Below are positions 1 through 6,722 of a stretch of 39,116 nucleotides of DNA, one piece after another. Both the position numbers and the translations under genes were made by a program. Position 1 is the first letter of the stretch; every line of letters begins with the position of its first letter. Source of the stretch: Mucilaginibacter sp. (GTDB taxonomy: Bacteria > Bacteroidota > Bacteroidia > Sphingobacteriales > Sphingobacteriaceae); NCBI RefSeq assembly GCF_028288225.1, contig NZ_JAQBOC010000001.1, positions 1 through 39,116 of the forward strand, written 5' to 3'. The notes beneath the pieces are model-generated. The model ran no database searches. It was not told where the DNA came from and was given only the letters and a program-made list of their open reading frames with translations.

Positions 1-284
1 TGATATTTTTGAATCTTTTCAAAGCCGCCCATCAATTCCTGTCTTTCATATTCAGCCAGTGCCCAGTTTTTGTGCTGACCGGCAAACCACAATTTAAGAT
101 GATGAGGTTGAACAATAGTATTCATAAGCGCCCCGGTGCCCGGCTTATATGCGGAATTCACCTCGTTTTGCAAGCTATCTATCCGCGCCTGCAGTTTATT
201 TTTCCCGCCGCCATGCTGTTCACAACTTACTAGTAAAGTAAATGGCAGCGCAATTGATAAGAGTATTAATGATAACCGTTTCAT
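1..284 (-). CDS. Partial small lipoprotein (3' end outside window)
   Basis: The gene starts with ATG at 284 and runs leftward off the window edge, so only about 94 codons are visible. The N-terminus is a lipoprotein signal: MKRLSLILLS, a hydrophobic stretch, then a lipobox LVSC with the Cys near residue 19. After it come a short charged segment likely to be helical (LQARIDSLQNEV) and a conserved-looking block rich in His and Trp (HHLKLWFAGQHKNWALAEYE). That block resembles small secreted proteins often annotated as hypothetical in Bacteroidetes and Proteobacteria, but I cannot name a family. It probably sits in the outer membrane or periplasm. The next recognisable item on the same strand is a decayed ohr fragment. 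Confidence 0.7.
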   Translation of the reverse strand, partial: MKRLSLILLSIALPFTLLVSCEQHGGGKNKLQARIDSLQNEVNSAYKPGTGALMNTIVQPHHLKLWFAGQHKNWALAEYERQELMGGFEKIQKY

Positions 285-428
285 ATTTAACATGTATTAA
301 TAAAAAAATCATACGTCTATTTAAATCATCCTGTTTCATTAATTCAGGATTAGTATATTAGCTTTCATCCTGGATTGTGTAGCAGCGTCTATTATAACAT
401 AATACCCGACTAAGAAACTGTCGGGCTA

Positions 429-512
429 TTATACAGTCAGCTTTACCTCAATATTCCCTCGTATTGCATTTGAATAAGGACATATGTAGTGCGCCTTATT
501 GATATAAAACAT
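429..512 (-). pseudogene. ohr: 3' remnant of ohr (organic hydroperoxide resistance protein)
   Basis: Read on the minus strand, this stretch gives KAHYICPYSNAIRGNIEVKL followed by TV and a TAA stop at 431-429. It matches the C-terminal end of Ohr/OsmC-family proteins, including the second active-site cysteine in the CPYS motif and the closing RGNIEVxLTV. Only about 27 codons remain. The first 110 or so residues, including the first redox Cys, are absent, and no homologous frame could be followed further upstream. The remnant shows that a peroxide-detoxification gene once stood here and was lost, in line with the debris in the next kilobase. The family match is by eye but the motif is distinctive. 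Confidence 0.7.
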
Positions 513-577
513 ATGTTTAACTTTAAACACCATACATTTTGTATTAAAAATTAGTATTACTACTAAATTGTTACAAC

Positions 578-830
578 CTACCTGCTATAGAGTTGATAGC
601 TCATTTTGCGAAGGCCTTTTTTAATGCAAGCGGCAGTTTGTAACACAGCAGCCTGTGTGCCTGGTGTAGATAGTGGGCTTACTTGAGTACCACCCTACCC
701 GCGCATATCAAACTGGAATACAATTTTATTTGATACAAACAATTTAAAATATCATACTTGCGCACGGCAGTACCTGTAGCATCAGTGAAGTATTTATTGG
801 AATACTGGATGAATCTTATGTATTAAAACT
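578..830 (-). pseudogene. Possible decayed reading frame, identity unknown
   Basis: On the minus strand two adjacent frames read like protein. The first includes YIRFIQYSNKYFTDATGTAV and the second ends GTQAAVLQTAACIKKGLRKM before a TAG stop at 580-578. They are separated by a frame change near 725-740, and the second carries an internal TAG. No family is recognised. The reading is weak: length and composition alone do not prove coding, and it could be chance. It is recorded because it lies between two clearer gene remnants on the same strand. Confidence 0.25.
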
Positions 831-1014
831 GAAATTCAAACGCTGGAAGATTGGTAAATATGTGAAAAGAAATTACCTGATACTATAAGACCTAAAATTA
901 AAACACAAAAATTTCCCGATTTACTCTTTAGCTTGCTAATAATTATTGATGTTTCAACCGGTAATAATACATTATATATAAAAAAGACTGTTATTCATGG
1001 TTTTATCACCTGGC

Positions 1015-1346
1015 TTATTTTTGCCGGGTAAGCCGGGCAGCCTTCGGCGTTGCTTTACCGATCCTTTTATCCCTGTGCGGGATCAGGTCACAGATGCGGA
1101 TCGCGGCTTCCTCGAAATCATCGTGGTCATCTTTGATCTGCAGCCAGGCGGATTATATACCTCGCCCTCATCAAAGACAAAATCGGTAATGGCCGGTATA
1201 TCCGCTTTAAGACTGGCATGTTCTTCCCGCTTTGTGGCGATCCACAAGCCATTGTGCCGACTGTTTTTACTAACTTTCCGGAGGATCAATACGATCTTGC
1301 CCTCAAAATAAACATAGTACATGCCAATGGCCGGCTGGATGATCAC
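1015..1346 (-). pseudogene. Frameshifted small protein of unknown family
   Basis: From about 1346 the minus strand reads YYVYFEGKIVLILRKVSKNS, then HNGLWIATKREEHASLKADI and on to DEGEVYN. There the frame runs into unrelated sequence (CRSKMTTMISRKP). The neighbouring frame continues naturally from about 1148 as SAWLQIKDDHDDFEEAAIRI and CDLIPHRDKRIGK to a TAA at 1017-1015. Joining the two frames gives one coherent protein of about 110 residues, so a single one-base indel near 1145-1150 has broken it. A proper ATG start is not visible; GTG at 1346 is only the first possible start in this frame, and the true 5' end may also be missing. The ending DFEEAAIRICDLI...RIGK resembles small soluble uncharacterised proteins, but I do not assign a family. 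Confidence 0.5.
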
Positions 1347-1477
1347 GTTTGCCGGTAATAATCTGGAAGGAAGTCCAAGGCGTCGGTTTTTTCATGGCTG
1401 CTTATGATAAAATAAACAACCCTGGCTTTAAAGCCGAATTTCTACATACTCATAAAACCCCTGCCGGTTGTGCCGTT

Positions 1478-1570
1478 TCAGTCTGCGGGCAGCTGGATAA
1501 AGAAGTTCGTGCCCTTACCTTCTTTGCTTTCAAACCAGATGATGCCCTCATGCGCTTCGACAATGATGTC
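1478..1570 (-). pseudogene. C-terminal remnant of a sensor histidine kinase
   Basis: The minus strand reads IIVEAHEGIIWFESKEGKGT followed by NFFIQLPAD and a TGA stop at 1480-1478. This is the characteristic C-terminus of a HATPase_c histidine kinase: the IVEAHxGxIWxES stretch, the G2-box GKGT, and the final FxxxLP. About 30 codons remain, and the rest of the ATPase domain and the sensor part are absent. The remnant begins directly after the stop codon of the DUF1801 gene (1573-1571) in the same reading frame, so a deletion or insertion boundary lies at that junction. It cannot be functional. Confidence 0.75.
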
Positions 1571-1915
1571 TCAGAGAGTCGCTGCCTGTTGCAATAACTT
1601 TGCTAAAAGATTATAATCTGTATGCTGCCCTTCGCGGATCTTAATTGTCTTCCTATCAGGGTTATCACCGGGTTCAAAAAGGCCCTCCGGCGCTTCGAGG
1701 GATGCTGCGTTAAAGAGAGTAAAACTTACCCATGCTTTGGCCATATTGTAAGTACAAACAAATTTACGGCCCTTTTTATAATGGGGTTTGCCATATTGCA
1801 GCAACTCTTCCACCCCGGGAACAGATTGCAGAATCGTCTCGCGGAGATGCTTACAGGTATCTGTTTGCCATTTTTGATCAATGTTGTCAATGTATTGGGT
1901 AACTTCCTGATTCAT
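1571..1915 (-). CDS. DUF1801 domain-containing protein
   Basis: The protein is 114 aa with an ATG at 1915, chosen because it leaves a 2-nt gap to the upstream DoxX gene and because DUF1801 proteins start just before a 'V-x-x-YI' helix, here MNQEVTQYIDNIDQKW. The DUF1801 (YdhG/YdeI-like) fold is supported by LRETILQSVPGVEELLQYGK, a central YKKGRKFVCTYNMAKAWVSF strand block and a C-terminal LREGQ-like element (KIREGQHTDYNLLAKLLQQA). The family is small, cytosolic and of unknown biochemical role. It is probably translated from the same mRNA as the VOC and DoxX genes upstream. Its stop codon abuts a histidine-kinase remnant, so its last residues may be affected by a rearrangement. Confidence 0.8.
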   Translation of the reverse strand: MNQEVTQYIDNIDQKWQTDTCKHLRETILQSVPGVEELLQYGKPHYKKGRKFVCTYNMAKAWVSFTLFNAASLEAPEGLFEPGDNPDRKTIKIREGQHTDYNLLAKLLQQAATL

Positions 1916-1917
1916 TA

Positions 1918-2352
1918 TTAATATGATTTTGCTTTGTGAGAGTCCTTCATGCAATCGAAATTCTTTTCTCCGCCTGATTGTTTTATCAGTTCCACTTTTT
2001 TCCATAGGGTATAAGGAATGAAAAGGAACGCAAGCATGATAACAGGAGGAATGAGCAGTCCAAAGGAATCGCCTACAAATGTCCTTGACGCAAACGCGCA
2101 AACAAAATTAATAGCAATGCCCGCAAACGCCCATTCCTTGATGACTTTGAATTTCGTTTGCAGCAGTGCCACTACCGCAAGGAGCCGCGCCACCCCTGCT
2201 ATTGTCATTAAATATACGGGGTATCCCAAATGCTTCAACACATCGATACCCGCCTGCTGCCTGGTTACGCCGCCGATCCCATCTAAAAAGACCAGTAATG
2301 CGAAGATGATGGTAAAAATCCAATAAAGGGTCGTGAGTGTTTTGGGTTTCAT
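1918..2352 (-). CDS. DoxX-like family membrane protein
   Basis: A 144-aa integral membrane protein with four hydrophobic segments, at about residues 8-27, 45-68, 72-92 and 98-115. This matches the four-helix DoxX-like (DoxX_2) fold. The first helix is followed by a DG-containing loop (LDGIGGVTRQQAG). The C-terminal 25 residues are polar and probably cytoplasmic. DoxX-like proteins are poorly characterised inner-membrane proteins, some linked to thiosulfate oxidation or oxidative stress. The gene lies 16 nt after the VOC gene and 2 nt before DUF1801, so the three look like one minus-strand operon. That kind of small-gene set often sits next to GlxA-type regulators. Confidence 0.8.
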   Translation of the reverse strand: MKPKTLTTLYWIFTIIFALLVFLDGIGGVTRQQAGIDVLKHLGYPVYLMTIAGVARLLAVVALLQTKFKVIKEWAFAGIAINFVCAFASRTFVGDSFGLLIPPVIMLAFLFIPYTLWKKVELIKQSGGEKNFDCMKDSHKAKSY

Positions 2353-2368
2353 ATGCTGTTTTTTTTTC

Positions 2369-2803
2369 TTATTTTTTTGTTTTGGGATATGTGTAATTGA
2401 TCATCCATTGAACACCGAACTTATCCTTAAACATTCCGAAGTATGCTCCCCAAAAGGTTTTATTAAGGGGAACTTCCACCGTGCCCCCGGCTGAAAGGGC
2501 GGTAAAAATCTTGTCGACTTCGGCTTCACTTTCCGCCTCCAGAGAAATATGATAGTTATCGCCAAATACAACATTACGTCCCATTGATTCCAGGGTATCA
2601 GTAGCCATGATCATTTGGTCTTTAGCAATGGGCAAGGACATGTGCATGATCTTCTCTTTGTCGTGAGCCGCCATTTTTTCGCCGCCGGGAACATCCGAAT
2701 AACGCATAAATGACTCGAACTCGCCTCCGAATACAGATTGATAGAAGATCATGGCTTCTTCCGTGTTTCCCATGAAGTGTAAATAAAAATTTGTGCTAAG
2801 CAT
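2369..2803 (-). CDS. VOC family protein (PhnB/glyoxalase-like)
   Basis: A 144-aa cytosolic protein of the vicinal-oxygen-chelate superfamily, PhnB-like branch. It opens with the typical strand and 'F-Y' signature (LHFMGNTEEAMIFYQSVFGG), has a central HMSLPIAKDQMIMATDT strand, a DNYHISLEAESEAEVDKIFT segment, and closes with GAYFGMFKDKFGVQWMINY, the usual 'DkFGvxWxi' ending. The length is normal for the family. The substrate cannot be told from sequence, and PhnB-like members often lack a complete metal-ligand set. It is the first gene of the VOC-DoxX-DUF1801 operon and is divergent from the GlxA regulator that starts 118 nt away, a likely candidate to control it. Confidence 0.85.
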   Translation of the reverse strand: MLSTNFYLHFMGNTEEAMIFYQSVFGGEFESFMRYSDVPGGEKMAAHDKEKIMHMSLPIAKDQMIMATDTLESMGRNVVFGDNYHISLEAESEAEVDKIFTALSAGGTVEVPLNKTFWGAYFGMFKDKFGVQWMINYTYPKTKK

Positions 2804-2920
2804 TTTTAAGTTTTGTTTAGTTCGGGAGCAAAATTATTGATTGAACAGGATATTATGAGTGTGTGAATACGGCATTCTATGGTGGGTGATTGCGACAAAT
2901 ATTTCTGTTACATTTGTTGT

Positions 2921-3901
2921 ATGATCGATATTTCCATATTGGCCCTGAAGAACGCGGTCCTTGCATCTGTAGCAGATTCCAGGTACGTGTTTGTTATGGT
3001 GAATGAGTTTTTGAAAAAATCAGGCAAAGCCCCTTTGTTCAATGTACAATTGGTTGGCCTTAGCGGAGAAGTTAAACTGAACGACGGACTATTTTCTATG
3101 CATCCGGATGCGATAATTAGTGAAATCAAAAAGACGGACCTGATCATTATCCCTGCGATATCAGGCGATATATTTACAGCCACCAATACAAACATAAATT
3201 ACGTTAATTGGATAAATGAGCAATACAAGAATGGTGCAGAAGTTGCAAGCCTTTGTACAGGCGCTTTTCTATTAGCTTTTTCCGGATTGCTTAAAGGCAG
3301 GCAATGCACTACCCATTGGTTATATGCTAATGAATTCAGGCATCATTATTCTTCGGTAACATTGGTGGATGAGAACGCTATTACGGATCAGAACGGCCTC
3401 TATTCCAGCGGCGGAAATAATGCCTGGTGGAGCCTTTTGCTGCATCTTGTTGAAAAATACGCGGGGAGGGAAATTGCTATCTATACAGCAAAATATTTTG
3501 TAGTTGACCTCGATAGAAGTACCCAATCCCCATTTATCATATTCAACGGCCTTAAAGATCATCAGGATGAAGTCATTGTAAGGTCGCAGGAGTTCATAGA
3601 ACAAGACTATCAGGAGAAGCTCATGGTCGATGAGATTGCATGCCGTTTCGGCCTAACCCGCAGAACCTTTGAACGGAGGTTTAAAAAAGGCACACGGAAT
3701 ACAGTGGCGGAATATATACAACGGGTGAAAATGGAAGCTGCAAAGAAACAATTGGAAATTGGGAAAAAACCGATCATGGAAGTAATGCTGGATGTCGGCT
3801 ATGCGGATGTCCAGACATTCAGGGATGTTTTCAAAAGGATAACCGGAATGACCCCGGTAGAATACAAGAATAAGTACAATAAGCAGGCCGGAATTCCATG
3901 A
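2921..3901 (+). CDS. GlxA-family transcriptional regulator (DJ-1/PfpI domain + AraC HTH)
   Basis: A 326-aa regulator, starting at the ATG at 2921. A further in-frame ATG at 2879 would add 14 residues rich in Cys and aromatics that do not belong to the family. Residues 1-185 form a DJ-1/PfpI-like amidotransferase fold with the nucleophile-elbow Cys at about 112 in ASLCTGAFLLAFSGLLKGR, followed by TTHW. Residues 230-320 form an AraC-type DNA-binding domain: first helix-turn-helix around EIACRFGLTRRTFERRFKK, second around PIMEVMLDVGYADVQTFRDV, ending in the TGMTPVEYK motif. Members sense unknown ligands and often regulate adjacent small enzymes; the divergent VOC operon is the obvious target. 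Part of the gene (3533-3628) is closely similar to a fragment at 4935-5030. Confidence 0.88.
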   Translation: MIDISILALKNAVLASVADSRYVFVMVNEFLKKSGKAPLFNVQLVGLSGEVKLNDGLFSMHPDAIISEIKKTDLIIIPAISGDIFTATNTNINYVNWINEQYKNGAEVASLCTGAFLLAFSGLLKGRQCTTHWLYANEFRHHYSSVTLVDENAITDQNGLYSSGGNNAWWSLLLHLVEKYAGREIAIYTAKYFVVDLDRSTQSPFIIFNGLKDHQDEVIVRSQEFIEQDYQEKLMVDEIACRFGLTRRTFERRFKKGTRNTVAEYIQRVKMEAAKKQLEIGKKPIMEVMLDVGYADVQTFRDVFKRITGMTPVEYKNKYNKQAGIP

Positions 3902-4076
3902 GATTGGTATATCCTGAACTGCTAAAAAGGACTTATTCTCGCTTGTCGGTTATTATTACATCAGCCAGCATAACAGAAAGCCGCTTGTTTGTTAGCGGAA
4001 TAATTTTCACATACTCCCAAATGGAACACCATTCCTGACCCTCCATTGAATAATGATTTTGTTCCTTTTCATAATA

Positions 4077-4502
4077 TTAGGCATTTTGTAGTGCTTCAAT
4101 ATCAAATTTTCTCATTTTCATAAATGCTTGCACAACACGTTGCCCGTTTTCAGGATTTGACATAAGCTCACCTAATATGGCTGGGACTACCTGCCAGGAT
4201 AAGCCGAACTTATCTTTGCACCAACCACACTGACTTTCCTGGCCGCCGTCTGCAATGAGTTTGTACCAATAATGGTCGATTTCCTCCTGGTCTTTACAGG
4301 GAATAACAAAAGAAACGGCTTCGTTAAATTGAAAGTTAGGCCCCCCGTTTAAGCCCATAAAGAATTGTCCGTTAAGTTCAAAATTTACAACCATTCCTGA
4401 ATCATTGATTATTTTTGAATCAGGAAAAATGGTGCAGTAAAAATCTGCTGCTGCCCTGGCCTGGCCATCAAACCATAAGCAAGGATACATTTGCTTTGTC
4501 AT
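4077..4502 (-). CDS. VOC family protein (PhnB-like, '3-demethylubiquinone methyltransferase' type)
   Basis: A 141-aa PhnB-like VOC protein. The start KQMYPCLWFDGQARAAADFY, the FPDSKI loop, the VVNFELNGQFFMGLNGGPNF strand pair and the CGWCKDKFGLSWQVVP segment are the standard landmarks of this group, often mislabelled as a 3-demethylubiquinone-9 3-methyltransferase. It ends with a family-typical helix (RVVQAFMKMRKFDIEALQNA). It is the second gene of a two-gene operon, 27 nt after the ArsR-type repressor. That arrangement suggests the repressor controls it and that the protein deals with a small toxic molecule, though the substrate is not readable from the sequence. Confidence 0.85.
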   Translation of the reverse strand: MTKQMYPCLWFDGQARAAADFYCTIFPDSKIINDSGMVVNFELNGQFFMGLNGGPNFQFNEAVSFVIPCKDQEEIDHYWYKLIADGGQESQCGWCKDKFGLSWQVVPAILGELMSNPENGQRVVQAFMKMRKFDIEALQNA

Positions 4503-4529
4503 TTTATTTGATTTTAAATTGTTACTAAA

Positions 4530-4868
4530 CTATTTTTTTGATTTTGTTTTTCCCGTTCGCATTTCATTCAGTAAATCTTCCATTGCTGTTAATCTGCCCT
4601 CCCACATTTTCCGGTACGGCTCTAACCAATCTGCTATTTCCTTCATTTTTTTGGGGTTGAAGTGATAATAAATCTCTCTTCCGGATTGGGTTTGATTCAG
4701 CAATTCACATTCATTTAAAATTTGAATGTGCTTTGAGATCGTTTGTCTTGACGAGTTAAAGTTTTCGGCAATTGCACCCGGTGTCATTGCCTGTAAAACC
4801 ACCAAACCCAATATGGCTCTACGGGTCGGGTCGGCTATGGCTTGAAATACATCTCTACGAATCTCCAT
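4530..4868 (-). CDS. ArsR-family (SdpR-like) winged-helix repressor
   Basis: A 112-aa winged-helix regulator. The N-terminal [20 protein letters not shown] is the hallmark of the ArsR/SmtB fold, followed by the recognition-helix region [20 protein letters not shown] and the wing [20 protein letters not shown]. The C-terminal helix has the 'W-x-x-x-W-E-x-R' pattern ([20 protein letters not shown]) common in SdpR-like regulators paired with START/AHSA1 or VOC genes. No cysteine metal-binding motif of the CxC type is visible, so a metal sensor is unlikely. It is first in an operon with a VOC gene. Two copies of a palindromic site overlap its promoter, so autoregulation is very likely. Confidence 0.88.
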   Translation of the reverse strand: MEIRRDVFQAIADPTRRAILGLVVLQAMTPGAIAENFNSSRQTISKHIQILNECELLNQTQSGREIYYHFNPKKMKEIADWLEPYRKMWEGRLTAMEDLLNEMRTGKTKSKK

Positions 4869-4873
4869 TTTAT

Positions 4874-4918
4874 GCAGCTATTTGACTGCAAATGTAATGC
4901 AGTTATTTGACTGCGCAA
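4874..4918 (-). promoter_or_regulatory. ArsR promoter with tandem operator sites
   Basis: Two copies of GCAG(C/T)TATTTGACTGC lie at 4874-4889 and 4899-4914, 25 bp apart. Each is an interrupted palindrome (GCAGT-N6-ACTGC, with one mismatch in the copy nearest the gene). On the minus strand a -7 box TACATTTG (4896-4889) lies between them and a -33 TTG lies at 4918-4916, with 19 bp between the two elements, as expected for a Bacteroidetes promoter. One operator fills the spacer and the other covers the probable transcription start, just upstream of the ATG at 4868. This is the layout of an autoregulated repressor. Confidence 0.7.
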
Positions 4919-4934
4919 ATTTTATTTGAGAGAA

Positions 4935-5030
4935 TTTATCATATTCAACGGACTTAAAGATCATCAGGATGAAGTTATTATAAAATCGCAGGAGTTCATA
5001 GAACAAAGCTATCAGGAGAAGCTCACCGTC
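4935..5030 (+). pseudogene. Fragment of a second GlxA-type regulator gene
   Basis: These 96 bp match 3533-3628 of the intact GlxA gene at about nine in ten positions, in the same orientation and 1402 bp downstream. Read in frame it gives FIIFNGLKDHQDEVIIKSQE followed by FIEQSYQEKLTV, against the intact FIIFNGLKDHQDEVIVRSQE and FIEQDYQEKLMV. The differences are synonymous or mostly conservative (V/I, R/K, D/S, M/T). This suggests a paralogue that diverged while functional and was later mostly deleted, not a fresh duplication. After 5030 the similarity stops and the frame reaches a TAG at 5049-5051. Confidence 0.7.
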
Positions 5031-5064
5031 CCTTCGAGCCACTATCTTTAGAATGTTTAGATGA

Positions 5065-5241
5065 ATAGCGGGACATAAAAAATTGCCAGGAATACTGTAT
5101 CTGGAATTCGGCTTTAGTGGAATCGAACTTTCAAATCAGCGTTTAAACGGATTCAAGGCACATTTTCTTAAAATAATTGATTTAGGCTACGATTTTCCAA
5201 GTAATGCCGAACTCTTTTCTGCGCTTGGTAATGTCCTGTAG
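5065..5241 (+). other. Gene-poor interval with a weak open frame, possibly debris
   Basis: Between the GlxA fragment and the START-gene promoter (5031-5390) no normal gene is visible. A 58-codon open stretch without a start codon runs from 5065 to a TAG at 5239-5241 (ILYLEFGFSGIELSNQRLNG, then FKAHFLKIIDLGYDF). It may be a decayed gene or chance. A short imperfect repeat, GGAATCGAACT with AGCGTTT shortly after, occurs at about 5119 and again at about 5291. I do not assign a function. Confidence 0.25.
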
Positions 5242-5390
5242 AAGAGGAATTTAATGACATAAAAGAGAGGAAAATTCAATAATTCCTCAAGTAGGCTTGA
5301 ACGGAATCGAACTAGCGTTTTAAGCATTCTTATCACCTGAAGGTTGCTGCATCATACCAGCGTCATAAAGCATTTAAAAATGATTTTTTT

Positions 5391-5433
5391 AGTAAATTTA
5401 GTTGACCAATTTAGTCAACTTAGTTTACCTTTA
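5391..5433 (+). promoter_or_regulatory. Operator/promoter palindrome, copy 1 (START gene)
   Basis: A 39-bp site (5391-5429) whose arms pair around a central T at 5410. The core GTTGACCAATTTAGTCAAC and the right arm TTAGTCAACTTAGTTTACC are shared with copy 2 at 6284-6322; the left arm carries four changes from the perfect palindrome there. A TTG at 5402-5404 and a TACCTTTA box at 5426-5433, 21 bp apart, form a plausible Bacteroidetes -33/-7 pair inside the palindrome, so a bound protein would block RNA polymerase. The start codon lies 52 nt after the first base of GTTGAC. Confidence 0.75.
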
Positions 5434-5452
5434 CATCAATAAATCTGTAGAG

Positions 5453-6127
5453 ATGAAAACGACAAATCAAATCATCAATTTAGTGAATAAAATATTTTTT
5501 ATGTCACTTCTTCTTGTGTTAGGACTGAATTCTGCATCTGCACAAAATGATTGGAAAATGAGTACCGAAAAAGACGGTATAAAAATATACACCAGCATAT
5601 TGCCCGATTCAAAGATCAAAGCTATTAAAGTGGAAGCCGACTTCGATGCAACACCATCACAGTTGGTTGCCATTGTGATGGACGTTAACACTGCTCCGGA
5701 TTGGGTATACCATGTTAAGTCGGCTAAACTGGTTAAGCAGGTATCGCCTACAGAACTTTACTATTATTCAGAAGTTAGTTTACCCTGGCCTGTGGCAAAC
5801 CGGGATTTTGTAGCTCATTTAACAGTCAGCCAGGATCCGGGCACAAAAGTAGTGACGATTGATGGCCCGGCAGTACCCGGCGTTGTCCCAATAAAAAAAG
5901 GTATTGTAAGGATCGAAAATTCTATCGGCAAATGGGTCATTACACCGTTGGGGCCAAACCAGGTACATGTTGAATATTCGATCCACGTAGACCCCGGAGG
6001 CGCTCTTCCTTCATGGCTGGTTAATATTTTTGCGACAGACGCGCCTGTGAAAATTTTTAAGAGCCTGAAAGTACAATTGACAAAGCCTGATTACAAAAAC
6101 ACCGTCTTTGCATTTGTAAAAAATTAA
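5453..6127 (+). CDS. Secreted START-domain lipid-binding protein
   Basis: A 224-aa protein starting at the ATG at 5453. An in-frame ATG at 5402 lies inside the operator palindrome and is rejected. Residues 1-31 are a Sec signal peptide with a hydrophobic core FFMSLLLVLGLNSASAQ and an AQ|N cleavage site. The rest is a single START/Bet v1-like domain: DWKMSTEKDGIKIYTSILPD at the start, the VEADFDATPSQLVAIVMDVN strand-helix, WVYHVKSAKLVKQVSPTELY, then YYYSEVSLPWPVANRDFVAH, a START signature. START domains bind lipids or other hydrophobic ligands in a closed cavity; this one should act in the periplasm. It is a single-gene unit under the shared palindromic operator and probably belongs to the regulon of the MarR gene at 9397. 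Confidence 0.85.
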   Translation: MKTTNQIINLVNKIFFMSLLLVLGLNSASAQNDWKMSTEKDGIKIYTSILPDSKIKAIKVEADFDATPSQLVAIVMDVNTAPDWVYHVKSAKLVKQVSPTELYYYSEVSLPWPVANRDFVAHLTVSQDPGTKVVTIDGPAVPGVVPIKKGIVRIENSIGKWVITPLGPNQVHVEYSIHVDPGGALPSWLVNIFATDAPVKIFKSLKVQLTKPDYKNTVFAFVKN

Positions 6128-6283
6128 ACAGAAGCGTTTTGGGTTTTAACGTTCCGTAACCTAATGATCCTGCCTGATCAACTTGCAGGATCACTTGTAT
6201 ATAAGGGATTCCTCCATCCTAATTTCATCTCAATGTCAGCTGCATCACAGCAACGTCACAATACAGTAAAAAGCAATTTTTTT

Positions 6284-6326
6284 GGTAAACTAAGTTGACT
6301 AAATTAGTCAACTTAGTTTACCTTTG
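6284..6326 (+). promoter_or_regulatory. Perfect 39-bp palindromic operator with promoter, copy 2
   Basis: Positions 6284-6322 form a perfect palindrome: the 19-nt arm GGTAAACTAAGTTGACTAA, a central A at 6303, then its exact reverse complement. A TTG (6295-6297) and a TACCTTTG -7 box (6319-6326), 21 bp apart, lie within or at its edge, so the operator covers the whole core promoter. The ATG of the next gene is 52 nt after the first base of GTTGAC, as at copies 1 and 3. Long dyads with a GTTGAC/GTCAAC core suit a MarR dimer or pair of dimers; the MarR gene at 9397 carries a degenerate copy. Confidence 0.8.
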
Positions 6327-6345
6327 TCTTGTCAAATCAGTAATC

Positions 6346-6699
6346 ATGAAAACACAATGCATCAACTTCGACCAAACACATTCAGATCTCACTAATCTAA
6401 TGATCACCAGTGTAAAGAGCTTTAAATTTAATAAGCTTTTTACAACACCTAAATTTCCAACCGACAAGGCAGGGGCTTTCCTGCTTCCGCTGGTTAAACA
6501 AATTGTCAGAGACAATTTCATGGGTGCAGATCTGGAGATGGGGATCCTTTTGATTTTTATGAAAGACTATTTTTTATCTGCCGTTAATGCTATCAGGAAT
6601 AATGCTGTAACCAACCTGTTCAAAAAAATTAAAGACAGCAAAAGAAACGGTACAGTATCAGCTTCTGAAATAATTTACAATCATCCGCAAGCTGCCTGA
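6346..6699 (+). CDS. Hypothetical cytosolic protein, 117 aa
   Basis: I do not recognise a family. The ATG at 6346 is 52 nt after the GTTGAC of the operator, matching the two sister promoters; an in-frame ATG at 6295 lies inside the palindrome and is rejected. The protein has no signal peptide. Its N-terminal 45 residues are polar, followed by a possibly helical stretch (AGAFLLPLVKQIVRDNFMGA, then LEMGILLIFMKDYFLSAVNA) that is amphipathic to hydrophobic, and a basic segment FKKIKDSKRNG. The stop is 23 nt before the DUF5686 gene, so the two are probably co-transcribed. The role may be linked to that outer-membrane protein, but this rests on context only. Confidence 0.65.
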   Translation: MKTQCINFDQTHSDLTNLMITSVKSFKFNKLFTTPKFPTDKAGAFLLPLVKQIVRDNFMGADLEMGILLIFMKDYFLSAVNAIRNNAVTNLFKKIKDSKRNGTVSASEIIYNHPQAA

Positions 6700-6722
6700 G
6701 ACCCCAATTATACTTTAATATT

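Noticed and set aside
1916..2101. N-terminal extension of DUF1801 by 62 residues
   Set aside because: It overlaps the DoxX coding sequence in another frame and is not family-like.
3902..4076. Hairpin CCGCTTGTTTGTTAGCGG near 3990 as terminator of the GlxA gene
   Set aside because: The stem is short and not followed by a T run.
5402..5452. Upstream in-frame ATG giving the START protein an extra 17 residues (also 6295 and 9346 for the other two genes)
   Set aside because: The extra residues are encoded by the operator palindrome itself, which explains why they look alike between genes (MTNLVNLVYL and MTKLVNLVYL). Signal peptide and spacing support the downstream ATGs.
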